A stretch of DNA of 11,543 nucleotides from Myxococcales bacterium (GCA_021784495.1 JAJXSQ010000041.1:1-11543); one strand, 5' to 3'. Counted from the stretch's first letter, positions 1 through 5,949 are shown. Notes: generated by a model from the sequence alone, not told the origin. Translations and numbers: made by a program.

Positions 1-1587
1 CTTGGGCGCGGCCCCCGGGGACGGGGCCGCGGCCGGCGCCCGCCGCGCCCGCTGCGCCTCGAACCAGGCGTGCTCCGGCCGGGCGAGGATCCGATCGATG
101 ACGGCGTCGACCGCCTCGGCCTGGGCGCGCTTGCCCTGGGCGGCGGCGCGCGCGGCGATGGCCCGGGCCTGGGGGACGAGCTTCATGTAGAAGTCCTCGG
201 CCACCTCGAACATGCCGTGCCAGTGGACGTAGTCGGGGGCGCCCATGGAGGCGGCGTGGCGGGCGCGCCGCCCCTCGTGGTGCCAGAGGAGGAACCAGGT
301 CCACTCGATCTCCTCGTCGAAGTCCTCCTTGGTGAGGAGTCCCTGGGCCCGGAGCACCCCCATGATCTCCAGCCCCGGCCGGGCGAACTTCTCGTCGTAG
401 AGGACCACGAGGTCGTCGTACCCCCGGTAGAAGCCGTCGATGGTGGTCGAGGTGTGGCAGACGGCGCAGACCGTCCGCATCCGGTCGCGCTTCTGCCGCC
501 AGGTGTCGGTCACCAGCGCGGCGCGCTTCGCCGGATCGCTCTCGGTGACCAGCCGGTGCGACGCGTCGGTGTCGAGGAGCGCCGAGACCGGCGGGCGGTT
601 GGTCCAGGAGATGCGCGCGCCGATGTCGTGGGTGACCTTCTCGCCGTTCACGTTGGCGGAGACGTGGCAGGTGGCGCAGGTGGGGGCCGCGGTGTAGTCC
701 TTGCCCAGGACCCAGCGCGGGGAGTCGAGGTTCATCCGGTCCTTGAGGTCGCGGTAGGCGATCCCGTGCTTCGACTCCTCGTAGATCTCCTTCTGCGGGT
801 GGTCCGGGCCGAGGTGGCACTTGCCGCAGCTCTCCGGCTGGCGCGCCCGGCGGGCGGAGAAGTCGTGGCGGCCGTGGCAGGCGGAGCAGGAGCCGCGCGA
901 GCCGTCGAGGTTGATGCGGCCGATCCCGGTGTTCGGCCAGGTGCCGGGGACGAGGATGGGGCGGCCGTAGTCGTCGCGGGAGATCCGCGCCATCGCGGCG
1001 GCGTTGGTCGGCTTGCCGTCCGGCCCGGGCTTCAGGTCGTCGACCGTCACCTGGCCGCCGTCGGTGGCCCGGAGCGCGACCTTGCCGCCGTGGCACTGCT
1101 GGCAGCCCTGCTCCGAGCTGGCCAGGCCGTTCACCCCCGTCCCCGGGGGCAGGGCCGGCGTCGGCGCGGCGGGCGGGAACGGCGCGCGCGCCCCCTCGAC
1201 GATCTCCGCGAGGTAGTTGTCGAGCGAGGCGAGGATGTCGCCCGCCTTCGCGTGGTGGCTCGGCTCGAACTCACGGTCCTCCGCGGCGTGGCAGCGGGCG
1301 CAGTCCCGCGGCGTCACCACCACCGCCACCAGCGGCTGCCCCTCGTGGCCGAACGCGTCGGCGTCCCCCTGCTCGGCCCGGTGGCAGTCGTAGCAGCCGA
1401 CGCCGCGCCGCGCGTGGCGGCTCTCGCGCCACTCCTCGACGATGCCCGGGGTCGTGGTGGCGTGGCACTCGACGCAGGCGCGGGAGGAGGCGGGGACCGG
1501 GGCCGGCCTCGTCGCCTTCGCCGGGGTGGCGGCGGCGAGGAGGGGAGCGGCGAGCGCGGCGGCGAGCCGGAGGGAGGGAGCTCTCAT
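1..1587 (-). CDS. hao: Octaheme cytochrome c, hydroxylamine oxidoreductase (HAO) family; 3' end beyond window
   Basis: This frame stays open from the ATG at 1587 to the left edge, giving 529 residues without a stop. Residues 1-25 look like a Sec signal peptide with an AKA cleavage site, so the protein should be periplasmic. Eight CxxCH heme-binding motifs start at residues 38, 65, 96, 162, 234, 254, 304 and 374, the number expected for HAO. After heme 6 comes GPDHPQ (260-265), whose Asp-His I match from memory to the catalytic pair of HAO. PDYVHWHG (451-458) lies in the C-terminal helical region where nitrifier HAO carries the tyrosine cross-linked to heme 4. Relatives oxidise hydroxylamine or hydrazine, or, without the cross-link, reduce nitrite or hydroxylamine; the direction here is undecided. 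The visible end is Ala/Pro-rich, so a C-terminal membrane anchor could follow outside the window. GAGGA lies about 10 bases before the ATG. No CxxCK motif is present, which argues against octaheme nitrite or tetrathionate reductases. Confidence 0.85.
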   Translation of the reverse strand, partial: MRAPSLRLAAALAAPLLAAATPAKATRPAPVPASSRACVECHATTTPGIVEEWRESRHARRGVGCYDCHRAEQGDADAFGHEGQPLVAVVVTPRDCARCHAAEDREFEPSHHAKAGDILASLDNYLAEIVEGARAPFPPAAPTPALPPGTGVNGLASSEQGCQQCHGGKVALRATDGGQVTVDDLKPGPDGKPTNAAAMARISRDDYGRPILVPGTWPNTGIGRINLDGSRGSCSACHGRHDFSARRARQPESCGKCHLGPDHPQKEIYEESKHGIAYRDLKDRMNLDSPRWVLGKDYTAAPTCATCHVSANVNGEKVTHDIGARISWTNRPPVSALLDTDASHRLVTESDPAKRAALVTDTWRQKRDRMRTVCAVCHTSTTIDGFYRGYDDLVVLYDEKFARPGLEIMGVLRAQGLLTKEDFDEEIEWTWFLLWHHEGRRARHAASMGAPDYVHWHGMFEVAEDFYMKLVPQARAIAARAAAQGKRAQAEAVDAVIDRILARPEHAWFEAQRARRAPAAAPSPGAAPK

Positions 1588-1656
1588 GGCAGGTGTCCTC
1601 GTGGCGCCTCGCCGCGGTCCGGCGGGGCCGGTCGGCGGAGGCTCCGGGACCTCCAC

Positions 1657-1672
1657 AGCAAGCCGCCTGCCA
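1657..1672 (-). promoter_or_regulatory. Sigma-54 (-24/-12) promoter candidate for the HAO-like gene
   Basis: The minus strand reads TGGCAGGCGGCTTGCT. Against the RpoN consensus TGGCACG-N4-TTGCW it keeps GG at -24, GC at -12 and the exact spacing, with one mismatch (G for C at the sixth base). Transcription would begin near 1646, leaving a leader of about 59 bases before the ATG at 1587. Dyads lie upstream at distances usual for enhancer-binding proteins. The match is by eye and unsupported by expression data. Confidence 0.45.
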
Positions 1673-1685
1673 TGGCGCGGCGGCA

Positions 1686-1703
1686 GCCAGGGCGAGCCCT
1701 GGC
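1686..1703. repeat. Inverted repeat with 8-base arms
   Basis: GCCAGGGC at 1686-1693 and GCCCTGGC at 1696-1703 are perfect reverse complements around GA. It lies about 40-57 bases upstream of the inferred cytochrome transcription start, so it is more likely a protein-binding dyad than a terminator. No T-run follows on either strand. Confidence 0.4.
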
Positions 1704-1744
1704 CGCGACCTGGGCCCGCCGGTGCGCTCCCCTGCGCGGCGCGT

Positions 1745-1784
1745 CCCGGATCCCGGGGTCCGGCGCCGGATGCGAGGATCCGGG
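1745..1784. repeat. 40-base concentric dyad, possible enhancer/operator site
   Basis: Outer arms CCCGGATCC (1745-1753) and GGATCCGGG (1776-1784) are perfect reverse complements. The inner 12-base perfect palindrome TCCGGCGCCGGA (1759-1770) shares exactly the same centre, between 1764 and 1765. The outer arms start 31 bases apart, close to three helical turns. Its position, about 100-140 bases upstream of the inferred sigma-54 start, is typical of an activator site. It does not resemble the NtrC site that I know. Confidence 0.45.
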
Positions 1785-2008
1785 CTGCGCCCGGGGGCGC
1801 CCGTCCCGCGAGCCGCCCGCCGGGCCGCCGGTGTCATCCCCAGGCAGCGGGAGATCGACCCGTCGGCCCCCCCCGGGACGCGAAGGCGGGGGCAGATCTC
1901 TCGAGACACCATGGAGGGGGAGAGCCCCAGGAGGAGAGGGCCCGGAGGCGGCCGGGTGTGCGATCACCGTGCCATCGCCGGCCGCGGCAGGGCCGGGAGG
2001 AGGCGCGC

Positions 2009-2683
2009 GTGGGCAAGATGATCTCGTTCCAGCGGACCGGCGGAGGGACGGCGGCCGGATACCTCGCCGAGGCCACGGGCCCGAAGGCCCCGGGCGTCGT
2101 GGTGATCCAGGAGTGGTGGGGGCTCCAGGGGCAGATCAAGGAGATCTGCGATCGGTTCGCCGGGGCCGGGTTCCACGCGCTCGCGCCGGACCTGTTCGAG
2201 GGGAAGGTCGTGCCCTACCACGACTCCGCGGCGGCCAGCGCCGCGATGTCCTCCCTCGACTTCCGGAAGGCGACCGACGAGGTGGTCCGCGGCGCGGTCC
2301 GGCACCTCGCGGCCGGGGGGGCGAAGGTGGGGCTGACCGGCTTCTGCATGGGGGGCGCGGTGACGGTGATCGGGGCGGTCCACGTCCCGGAGCTCTCGGC
2401 GGCGGTCACCTTCTATGGCCTCCCGCCGGAGGAGGTGGCCGCGCCGCGGGACGTGCGCGTCCCTCTCCAGGGTCACTTCGCGCGCCACGACGACTGGGTC
2501 TCCCCGGCGGTGGTCGACGACTTCGAGCGAAAGCTGCGCGCCGCGGGGAAGATCTTCGAGTTCCACCGCTACGAGGGGCACCACGCCTTCATGAACTCCG
2601 ACCGCAAGGAGGTCCACGACCCCGCCGCGGCCCAGCGGGCGTGGGAGCGGGCGGTCGAGTTCTTCCGGAAGCACCTCGCCTGA
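2009..2683 (+). CDS. Dienelactone hydrolase family protein
   Basis: This cytoplasmic alpha/beta-hydrolase has 224 residues, close to the usual family length. The nucleophile elbow is GFCMGG with Cys113. Asp161 (in HDDWVSP) and His192 (in GHHAF) complete the Cys-Asp-His triad of dienelactone hydrolases. Glu35 in IQEWWG corresponds to the glutamate that tunes the cysteine in the Pseudomonas enzyme. The reference reaction opens dienelactone to maleylacetate in chloroaromatic breakdown, but no such pathway genes are near, so the substrate is unknown. I chose the GTG at 2009 because GGGAGGAGG ends 5 bases before it; the in-frame ATG at 2018 lies 14 bases away and would remove only three residues. 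The next gene begins 57 bases downstream on the same strand, so co-transcription is possible. Confidence 0.9.
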   Translation: MGKMISFQRTGGGTAAGYLAEATGPKAPGVVVIQEWWGLQGQIKEICDRFAGAGFHALAPDLFEGKVVPYHDSAAASAAMSSLDFRKATDEVVRGAVRHLAAGGAKVGLTGFCMGGAVTVIGAVHVPELSAAVTFYGLPPEEVAAPRDVRVPLQGHFARHDDWVSPAVVDDFERKLRAAGKIFEFHRYEGHHAFMNSDRKEVHDPAAAQRAWERAVEFFRKHLA

Positions 2684-2685
2684 TC

Positions 2686-2729
2686 CCCGGCGCCGCCGCG
2701 CCGTGACACGGCGGTGACCCGGCGCCGCC
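2686..2729. repeat. Two 12-base direct repeats flanking an inverted repeat
   Basis: CCCGGCGCCGCC occurs at 2686-2697 and 2718-2729, 32 bases apart. Between them, CGCCGTG-A-CACGGCG (2699-2713) is a perfect inverted repeat with 7-base arms. The cluster fills the gap between the hydrolase stop and the hemolysin III start. It could be an operator or attenuator, or may simply reflect the GC-rich composition. Confidence 0.35.
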
Positions 2730-2740
2730 ATCCTCGGATC

Positions 2741-3397
2741 ATGGCGACGGCGACGCATCCGGTGGGACCCAAGCCGCTTCTCCGAGGAGTCTCGCACGAG
2801 GTGGCGGTGGCCTTCGCGGTCGCCGGGGGGATCTCGCTCCTGCGCGCCGCGAGCGGCGGGAAGGCGCTGCTCGCCGCGGCCGTCTACGGCTTCGCGCTCA
2901 CCGCGCAGTTCACCATCTCGGCGCTGTACCACCGCCCGCCCTGGGGACCGCGGGCCCGCAGGTTCATGCGGCGGCTCGACCACTCGGCGATCTTCATCCT
3001 CATCGCCGGGACCTTCACCCCCTTCTGCCTCCTCGATCCCTCGCCCACCGCCCGCTGGGTCCTCCCCGCGGTCTGGATCGGCGCGGGGGCCGGTGTGCTC
3101 CTCTCGGTCGCCTGGCCCTTCGCGCCCAAGTGGCTCATGTCGATCCTCGCGATCGCGCTCGGCTGGATGGTCGTCCCGGCCCTGCCGTCGCTCGCGGCGG
3201 TGATCGGCGCGCGCGGGCTCGCGCTGCTCCTCTCCGGCGGAATCCTCTACTCGATCGGTGCGCTGGTCTACGCCACCCGGCACCCCGATCCGTTCCCGCG
3301 CGTCTTCGGGTACCACGAGGTCTTCCACGCGCTGGTGATCGTCGCGGCGGTGCTCCACTTCACCGCCGTCGCGCGCGTCCTCGGCGCCATCCGCTGA
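2741..3397 (+). CDS. Hemolysin III / PAQR-family integral membrane protein
   Basis: The product has 218 residues and about seven hydrophobic segments, the usual form of HlyIII/YqfA proteins in the inner membrane. The opening KPLLRGVSHEVA (residues 11-22) matches the family's N-terminal signature. The putative metal site of the PAQR superfamily is present: S60 and H64 in SALYH, D80 in RRLDHSAIFILIAG, and H192 and H196 in YHEVFH. Despite the name, most bacterial members have no proven haemolytic role; some are linked to membrane stress or lipid composition, and a hydrolase activity is suspected from PAQR relatives. I chose the ATG at 2741 because it places the signature at the right distance. 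It has no clear Shine-Dalgarno site, so translation may depend on the upstream hydrolase transcript. A GTG at 2714 would add nine Arg-rich residues and seems unlikely. Confidence 0.88.
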   Translation: MATATHPVGPKPLLRGVSHEVAVAFAVAGGISLLRAASGGKALLAAAVYGFALTAQFTISALYHRPPWGPRARRFMRRLDHSAIFILIAGTFTPFCLLDPSPTARWVLPAVWIGAGAGVLLSVAWPFAPKWLMSILAIALGWMVVPALPSLAAVIGARGLALLLSGGILYSIGALVYATRHPDPFPRVFGYHEVFHALVIVAAVLHFTAVARVLGAIR

Positions 3398-3408
3398 GCG
3401 GGCGCCTT

Positions 3409-3434
3409 ACCGGCCGCTCCCCGGCCCCGCCGGT
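3409..3434 (+). terminator. Weak hairpin after the hemolysin III gene
   Basis: ACCGGC at 3409-3414 and GCCGGT at 3429-3434 form a 6-base stem with a 14-base loop that can also pair inside (GGCC/GGCC). It starts 11 bases after the stop codon. No T-run follows, so this is only a candidate. Confidence 0.25.
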
Positions 3435-3486
3435 CCTGCGCGATCCGCTGCGAAACGGCTGCGTGCCGGGGCGACGGCGGTCGCTC

Positions 3487-3522
3487 GACGCTCCGCTTCC
3501 GACCTCGAGCGGGAGGAGCGTC
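3487..3522. repeat. Inverted repeat in the spacer before the small membrane protein
   Basis: GACGCTCC (3487-3494) and GGAGCGTC (3515-3522) are perfect reverse complements around a 20-base loop; a further partial copy, GACGCTCG, lies at 3531-3538. The 3398-3663 spacer otherwise shows no gene. The repeat could be a late terminator for hemolysin III or an operator for the small gene, and nothing in the sequence decides between these. Confidence 0.3.
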
Positions 3523-3663
3523 CGTTCCTCGACGCTCGCCGCCCGGCTCGCTTGGGTTCGCGGTGGCGATCGGGTGGCGCAGCGCGCCGCGGCTCAGTGA
3601 AATTCCGGCCGGGCTGGGCCGTAGGGACAGCCGAGAGTGGGATCGGGCGACCGGAGAGTGGCC

Positions 3664-3876
3664 ATGATGAAGACGCTCGCGATGACGCCGCACTGGAGGC
3701 TGAACCTGACCGAGGGGATCGTCATCCTGGCGCTCTCCCTGCTGCTCGTCGGCGCGTACCTCGCCGCGCTCGCGGCCGCGCGAGGCGCGATCGGCGACGC
3801 CCTGGACGACGCGGTCATGACGACGCGGGGGAGCACCGTCTCCGCGCTCGAGCTCCCGCCCCCGGGCCGCGCGTAG
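3664..3876 (+). CDS. Small single-span membrane protein of unknown function
   Basis: The 70-residue product starts MMKTLAMTPHWRLNL and has one strongly hydrophobic segment at about residues 19-40 (IVILALSLLLVGAYLAALAA). A short, partly acidic tail follows and ends in Pro/Gly. GGAG lies 7 bases before the ATG at 3664, which favours it over an upstream GTG at 3637. I do not recognise a family. Support for a real gene is the ribosome site, the clean membrane segment with a basic N-terminal flank, and a stop placed exactly before a strong hairpin. Against it are the short length and the ease with which GC-rich DNA keeps frames open. GAGAGTGG occurs twice just upstream, 22 bases apart. Confidence 0.55.
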   Translation: MMKTLAMTPHWRLNLTEGIVILALSLLLVGAYLAALAAARGAIGDALDDAVMTTRGSTVSALELPPPGRA

Positions 3877-3877
3877 C

Positions 3878-3902
3878 GACGCGCGCCGCGGCGGTGCGCG
3901 TC
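3878..3902. terminator. Strong hairpin shared by two convergent genes
   Basis: GACGCGCGCCG (3878-3888) pairs with CGGTGCGCGTC (3892-3902) around a 3-base loop. That is 11 pairs, ten Watson-Crick plus one G-T. It fills the gap between the small protein's stop (3874-3876) and the chemotaxis gene's stop (3901-3903), overlapping the latter. There is no T-run, so termination might need Rho or rest on stem strength alone. The G-T pair becomes an A-C mismatch in the minus-strand transcript. Confidence 0.5.
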
Positions 3903-5295
3903 AGGCCCGGTAGGCCACCCGGATCGCGCCCCAGTGGCGGCCTCCGACCATGATCGGCGCCGAGGCATCCTTCATCAGGGCGAACTGCCCGCCGCCCATG
4001 TCCCGCCGGTAGCACTGGATGAGGAACGGCGCCCGGCTCCGGGCCGCCGCCAGGCCGACGCGATCGTCGAACATCCGCCGGTTCCGGCAGTTGGCCTTGT
4101 TCCACTCCGGGTCCCGGCCCTGCGGCTGGGAGAACTTCCGGTTGTGCGTCGGCAGGTAGCCGTTGCGGTCCACGGCGACGACGAAGACCACCTTGGGATC
4201 GGCGGCGAGCGGGGGTTCGAGGACGCCGGGGAAGAGCCGGTCGGTGATGGAGGTGAACCGGGTGAGGAACTGCTGCGGGTCGGTCTGGGCCACCGGGGCG
4301 TAGCGCTCGTCGAAGAGGGTGGCGAGCGGGGCGCGCCCGGCGGCGAGCTCGGCCTCGAGGAGCGCCGCAGCGGCGCGGGCCGTCTCGATCGCGACGTCGA
4401 CGTAGTGCCGGTCGACCGTCGCCACCCCGGTGTCGGCCGAGAGGCCGAGGATCCGCTCCGCGAGCCCCATGAGCCGGTTGATGCGGTCGCGGACCGCGGC
4501 CAGGCTCGCGCTCGAGGTCTCCACCCCCGCGTCGAGCTCCTCCACCTCCTTGAGGAACCCGCCGACCCGGCGCTCGACCTCCCGCGCCCCGGAGCCGATC
4601 ACCTCGGCGCGCTGGTCGATCTCCTTCGTGGCGCCCTCCACCACGGCGACGAGGGCGGCGATCGACCGGGTGCCGTCGCCGACCGCCTCGGCCCGCTGGC
4701 GCCCCTCCTTGCTCGCGGCGGCGAGCTGCCCGGCGAGCGTCGCGAGGACCTGGAGGGAGGCGTCGACCTTCTGCGAGGTCTCCCGGGTCTGGTTCGCGAG
4801 ATCCCCCACCTCCCGCGCGATGATCGCGAAGCCGGCGCCGATCGTCCCGGCGTGCGCCGCCTCGACGGTGGCGTTGACCGCCAGGATCTTGGTGTGGTTC
4901 GCGATGCCGCCGATGCTGCCCGCGGTGCGGGCCACCTCCTCGAGCGAGCCGCGCAGCTCGCCGAGCCGGGAGGAGGTCGTCTCGACGACGCCGACCAGGG
5001 CGCGGATGTCGGCGAGCGCCTGGTCCACCAGCCGCCGCTTGGCGCCGACCTCCTCGCCGGTCGACCGCGCGAGCGCGCGGGTCGCCGCCGACGCCTCCTC
5101 CATGGCGCGGTCGCTCCCGAGCACCTGGAGGGCCGCCTCGCGCAGGTCGTGGAAGCGCTTGGTCTGCGCGGCCAGCAGGGTCGCGACCTCCTCGACGTGG
5201 CCGGCGACGTCGACGATCTCGATCCCCAGGTTGCCGCCCTCGCCGGCGATCGCGCGGATCGCCGCCGCCTGCGGGCTCTCGGTTGCCTCGGGCAT
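3901..5295 (-). CDS. Soluble methyl-accepting chemotaxis-type transducer with C-terminal sensor-like module
   Basis: The 464-residue product has no signal peptide or membrane segment, so it is predicted to be cytoplasmic. Residues about 25-290 are mostly helical coiled coil. The hairpin tip at about 130-170 includes IANHTKILAVNATVEAAHAG and GAGFAIIAREVGDLANQT, which follow the MCP core pattern QTNLLALNAAIEAARAGE with changes at several positions (N to K, R to H, E to T). The C-terminal part (about 365-464) is a mixed alpha/beta module with conserved-looking blocks: DRNGYLPTHN (376-385), a NR-R-FDD block near 405-411, QCYRRD (427-432) and GRHWGAIRVAY (452-462). I recognise this as a module that recurs at the C-terminus of some cytoplasmic MCPs and resembles a PAS/Cache fold, though I cannot name its ligand. 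The signal domain therefore precedes the sensor. GGAGG lies 9 bases before the ATG at 5295. No chemotaxis partner genes are in the window. Confidence 0.85.
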   Translation of the reverse strand: MPEATESPQAAAIRAIAGEGGNLGIEIVDVAGHVEEVATLLAAQTKRFHDLREAALQVLGSDRAMEEASAATRALARSTGEEVGAKRRLVDQALADIRALVGVVETTSSRLGELRGSLEEVARTAGSIGGIANHTKILAVNATVEAAHAGTIGAGFAIIAREVGDLANQTRETSQKVDASLQVLATLAGQLAAASKEGRQRAEAVGDGTRSIAALVAVVEGATKEIDQRAEVIGSGAREVERRVGGFLKEVEELDAGVETSSASLAAVRDRINRLMGLAERILGLSADTGVATVDRHYVDVAIETARAAAALLEAELAAGRAPLATLFDERYAPVAQTDPQQFLTRFTSITDRLFPGVLEPPLAADPKVVFVVAVDRNGYLPTHNRKFSQPQGRDPEWNKANCRNRRMFDDRVGLAAARSRAPFLIQCYRRDMGGGQFALMKDASAPIMVGGRHWGAIRVAYRA

Positions 5296-5355
5296 CGGCG
5301 GGGGCCTCCGCGGCGGGCCTTCCGGCGGCCCGGCGCTCCGGTGAGCGACGGGGGA

Positions 5356-5364
5356 ACCGTAGCA
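5356..5364 (-). promoter_or_regulatory. Extended -10 promoter candidate for the chemotaxis transducer
   Basis: The minus strand reads TGCTACGGT, which fits the extended -10 form TGN-TANNNT. Transcription would start near 5349, about 54 bases before the ATG at 5295. No good -35 is seen, which is acceptable for an extended -10 promoter. Confidence 0.3.
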
Positions 5365-5474
5365 CGCGGGCGGCGCGGAGGGGCGCGGTGCGCGGCGCGA
5401 GGTGAGAGGAGGTCCCACCCGCGCGGTTTACCCGGGGTCGACACCGGCCCTCCGGGGCGCGCCGGCGCGGAGCG

Positions 5475-5483
5475 TGGTAGCGT
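5475..5483 (+). promoter_or_regulatory. Extended -10 promoter candidate for the TM2 gene
   Basis: The plus strand reads TGGTAGCGT, again TGN-TANNNT, in the same divergent spacer as the chemotaxis promoter candidate. The start would be near 5490, about 39 bases before the ATG at 5529. No -35 is obvious. Confidence 0.3.
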
Positions 5484-5528
5484 CGGCCGGCGCCGGGGGC
5501 CGCGGCGCCGCCCTCGAGGAGGTCACCG

Positions 5529-5882
5529 ATGCCGAGCGCCGATCCCGCCGCCACCCTGGGGCCCGACCAGAAGTACTGCCACGCCTGCGCGACGGTGCTC
5601 GACGCCCGCGCCGAGCTCTGCCCGCGCTGCGGCGTGCGCCAGCATTTCCCCGCGATGCCCGGGATGACGGTGACGGCGTCGGGCAAGTCGCGCCTCGCCG
5701 CGGCGCTCTTCGCCTTCTTCCTCGGCGGCTTCGGCGTCCACAAGTTCTACCTCGGCCAGATCGGCCTCGGCGTCCTCTACCTGGTCTTCTCCTGGACGTT
5801 CATCCCGGCGGTGGTCGGCGTCATCGAGGGGATCCTGCTCCTGACCCAGACCGACGCCGCCTTCGCCGCGCGGTACGGGTAG
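5529..5882 (+). CDS. Zinc-ribbon/TM2-domain membrane protein
   Basis: The 117-residue product opens with a short zinc ribbon, CHAC (17-20) and CPRC (31-34), followed by a linker and a TM2 domain (about 54-108). The TM2 domain carries the signature GGFGVHKFYLGQ (66-77), then a second membrane helix around FIPAVVGVIEGI. TM2 proteins have two membrane helices joined by a short turn; their molecular role in bacteria is largely unknown. The ribbon should sit on the cytoplasmic side and may bind zinc or nucleic acid, which is inference. AGGAGG at 5517-5522, 6 bases before the ATG, fixes the start. The gene stands alone between a divergent transducer and a convergent dehydrogenase, so it is probably transcribed by itself. 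Confidence 0.92.
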   Translation: MPSADPAATLGPDQKYCHACATVLDARAELCPRCGVRQHFPAMPGMTVTASGKSRLAAALFAFFLGGFGVHKFYLGQIGLGVLYLVFSWTFIPAVVGVIEGILLLTQTDAAFAARYG

Positions 5883-5931
5883 GGCGCGCGGTCCGGCCGG
5901 CGGCGCTCCCGGCCCCGCTCGCCCCGCGCCG

Positions 5932-5945
5932 GCCCGCCGGCGGGC
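5932..5945. terminator. Palindrome between convergent TM2 and dehydrogenase genes
   Basis: GCCCGCCGGCGGGC is a perfect 14-base palindrome, 4 bases past the dehydrogenase stop and about 50 bases past the TM2 stop. It can form a short GC-only stem. There is no T-run, so the terminator role rests on its position. Confidence 0.35.
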
Positions 5946-5949
5946 TCGT

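Larger units (their letters stand above)
1588..2008. other. Divergent intergenic region between the HAO-like gene and dienelactone hydrolase
   Basis: This 421-base spacer separates two genes that point away from each other. It holds a sigma-54-like element facing the cytochrome (1657-1672) and three dyads: GCCGCC/GGCGGC at 1662-1684 around the palindrome GCCATGGC, an 8-base-arm inverted repeat at 1686-1703, and a 40-base concentric dyad at 1745-1784. Several Arg/Pro/Gly-rich frames are open here, but none shows family features and none has a convincing ribosome site. I see no clear sigma-70 promoter for the hydrolase. Confidence 0.6.

Noticed and set aside
1911..2021. Arg-rich mini-frame ending as ATGA at an in-frame ATG of the hydrolase
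   Set aside because: The hydrolase more likely starts at the GTG at 2009, which has the better ribosome-site spacing, so the overlap is probably chance; the peptide is compositional.
70..2706. Very long plus-strand open frame opposite the cytochrome
   Set aside because: It is the antisense shadow of the CxxCH-rich minus-strand gene; the translation is low-complexity Arg/Gly/Val with no family features, and it runs into the hydrolase in the wrong frame.
2714..2740. GTG at 2714 as the hemolysin III start
   Set aside because: It adds an Arg-rich stretch not seen in the family and has no better ribosome site than the ATG at 2741.
3398..3663. Possible tRNA or small RNA in the spacer
   Set aside because: No cloverleaf, T-loop signature or clear promoter/terminator pair was found; only an inverted repeat is visible.
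3815..5743. 642-residue minus-strand open frame across the chemotaxis gene
   Set aside because: It is frame-shifted from the real transducer, and its sequence is compositional Arg/Gly/Pro.
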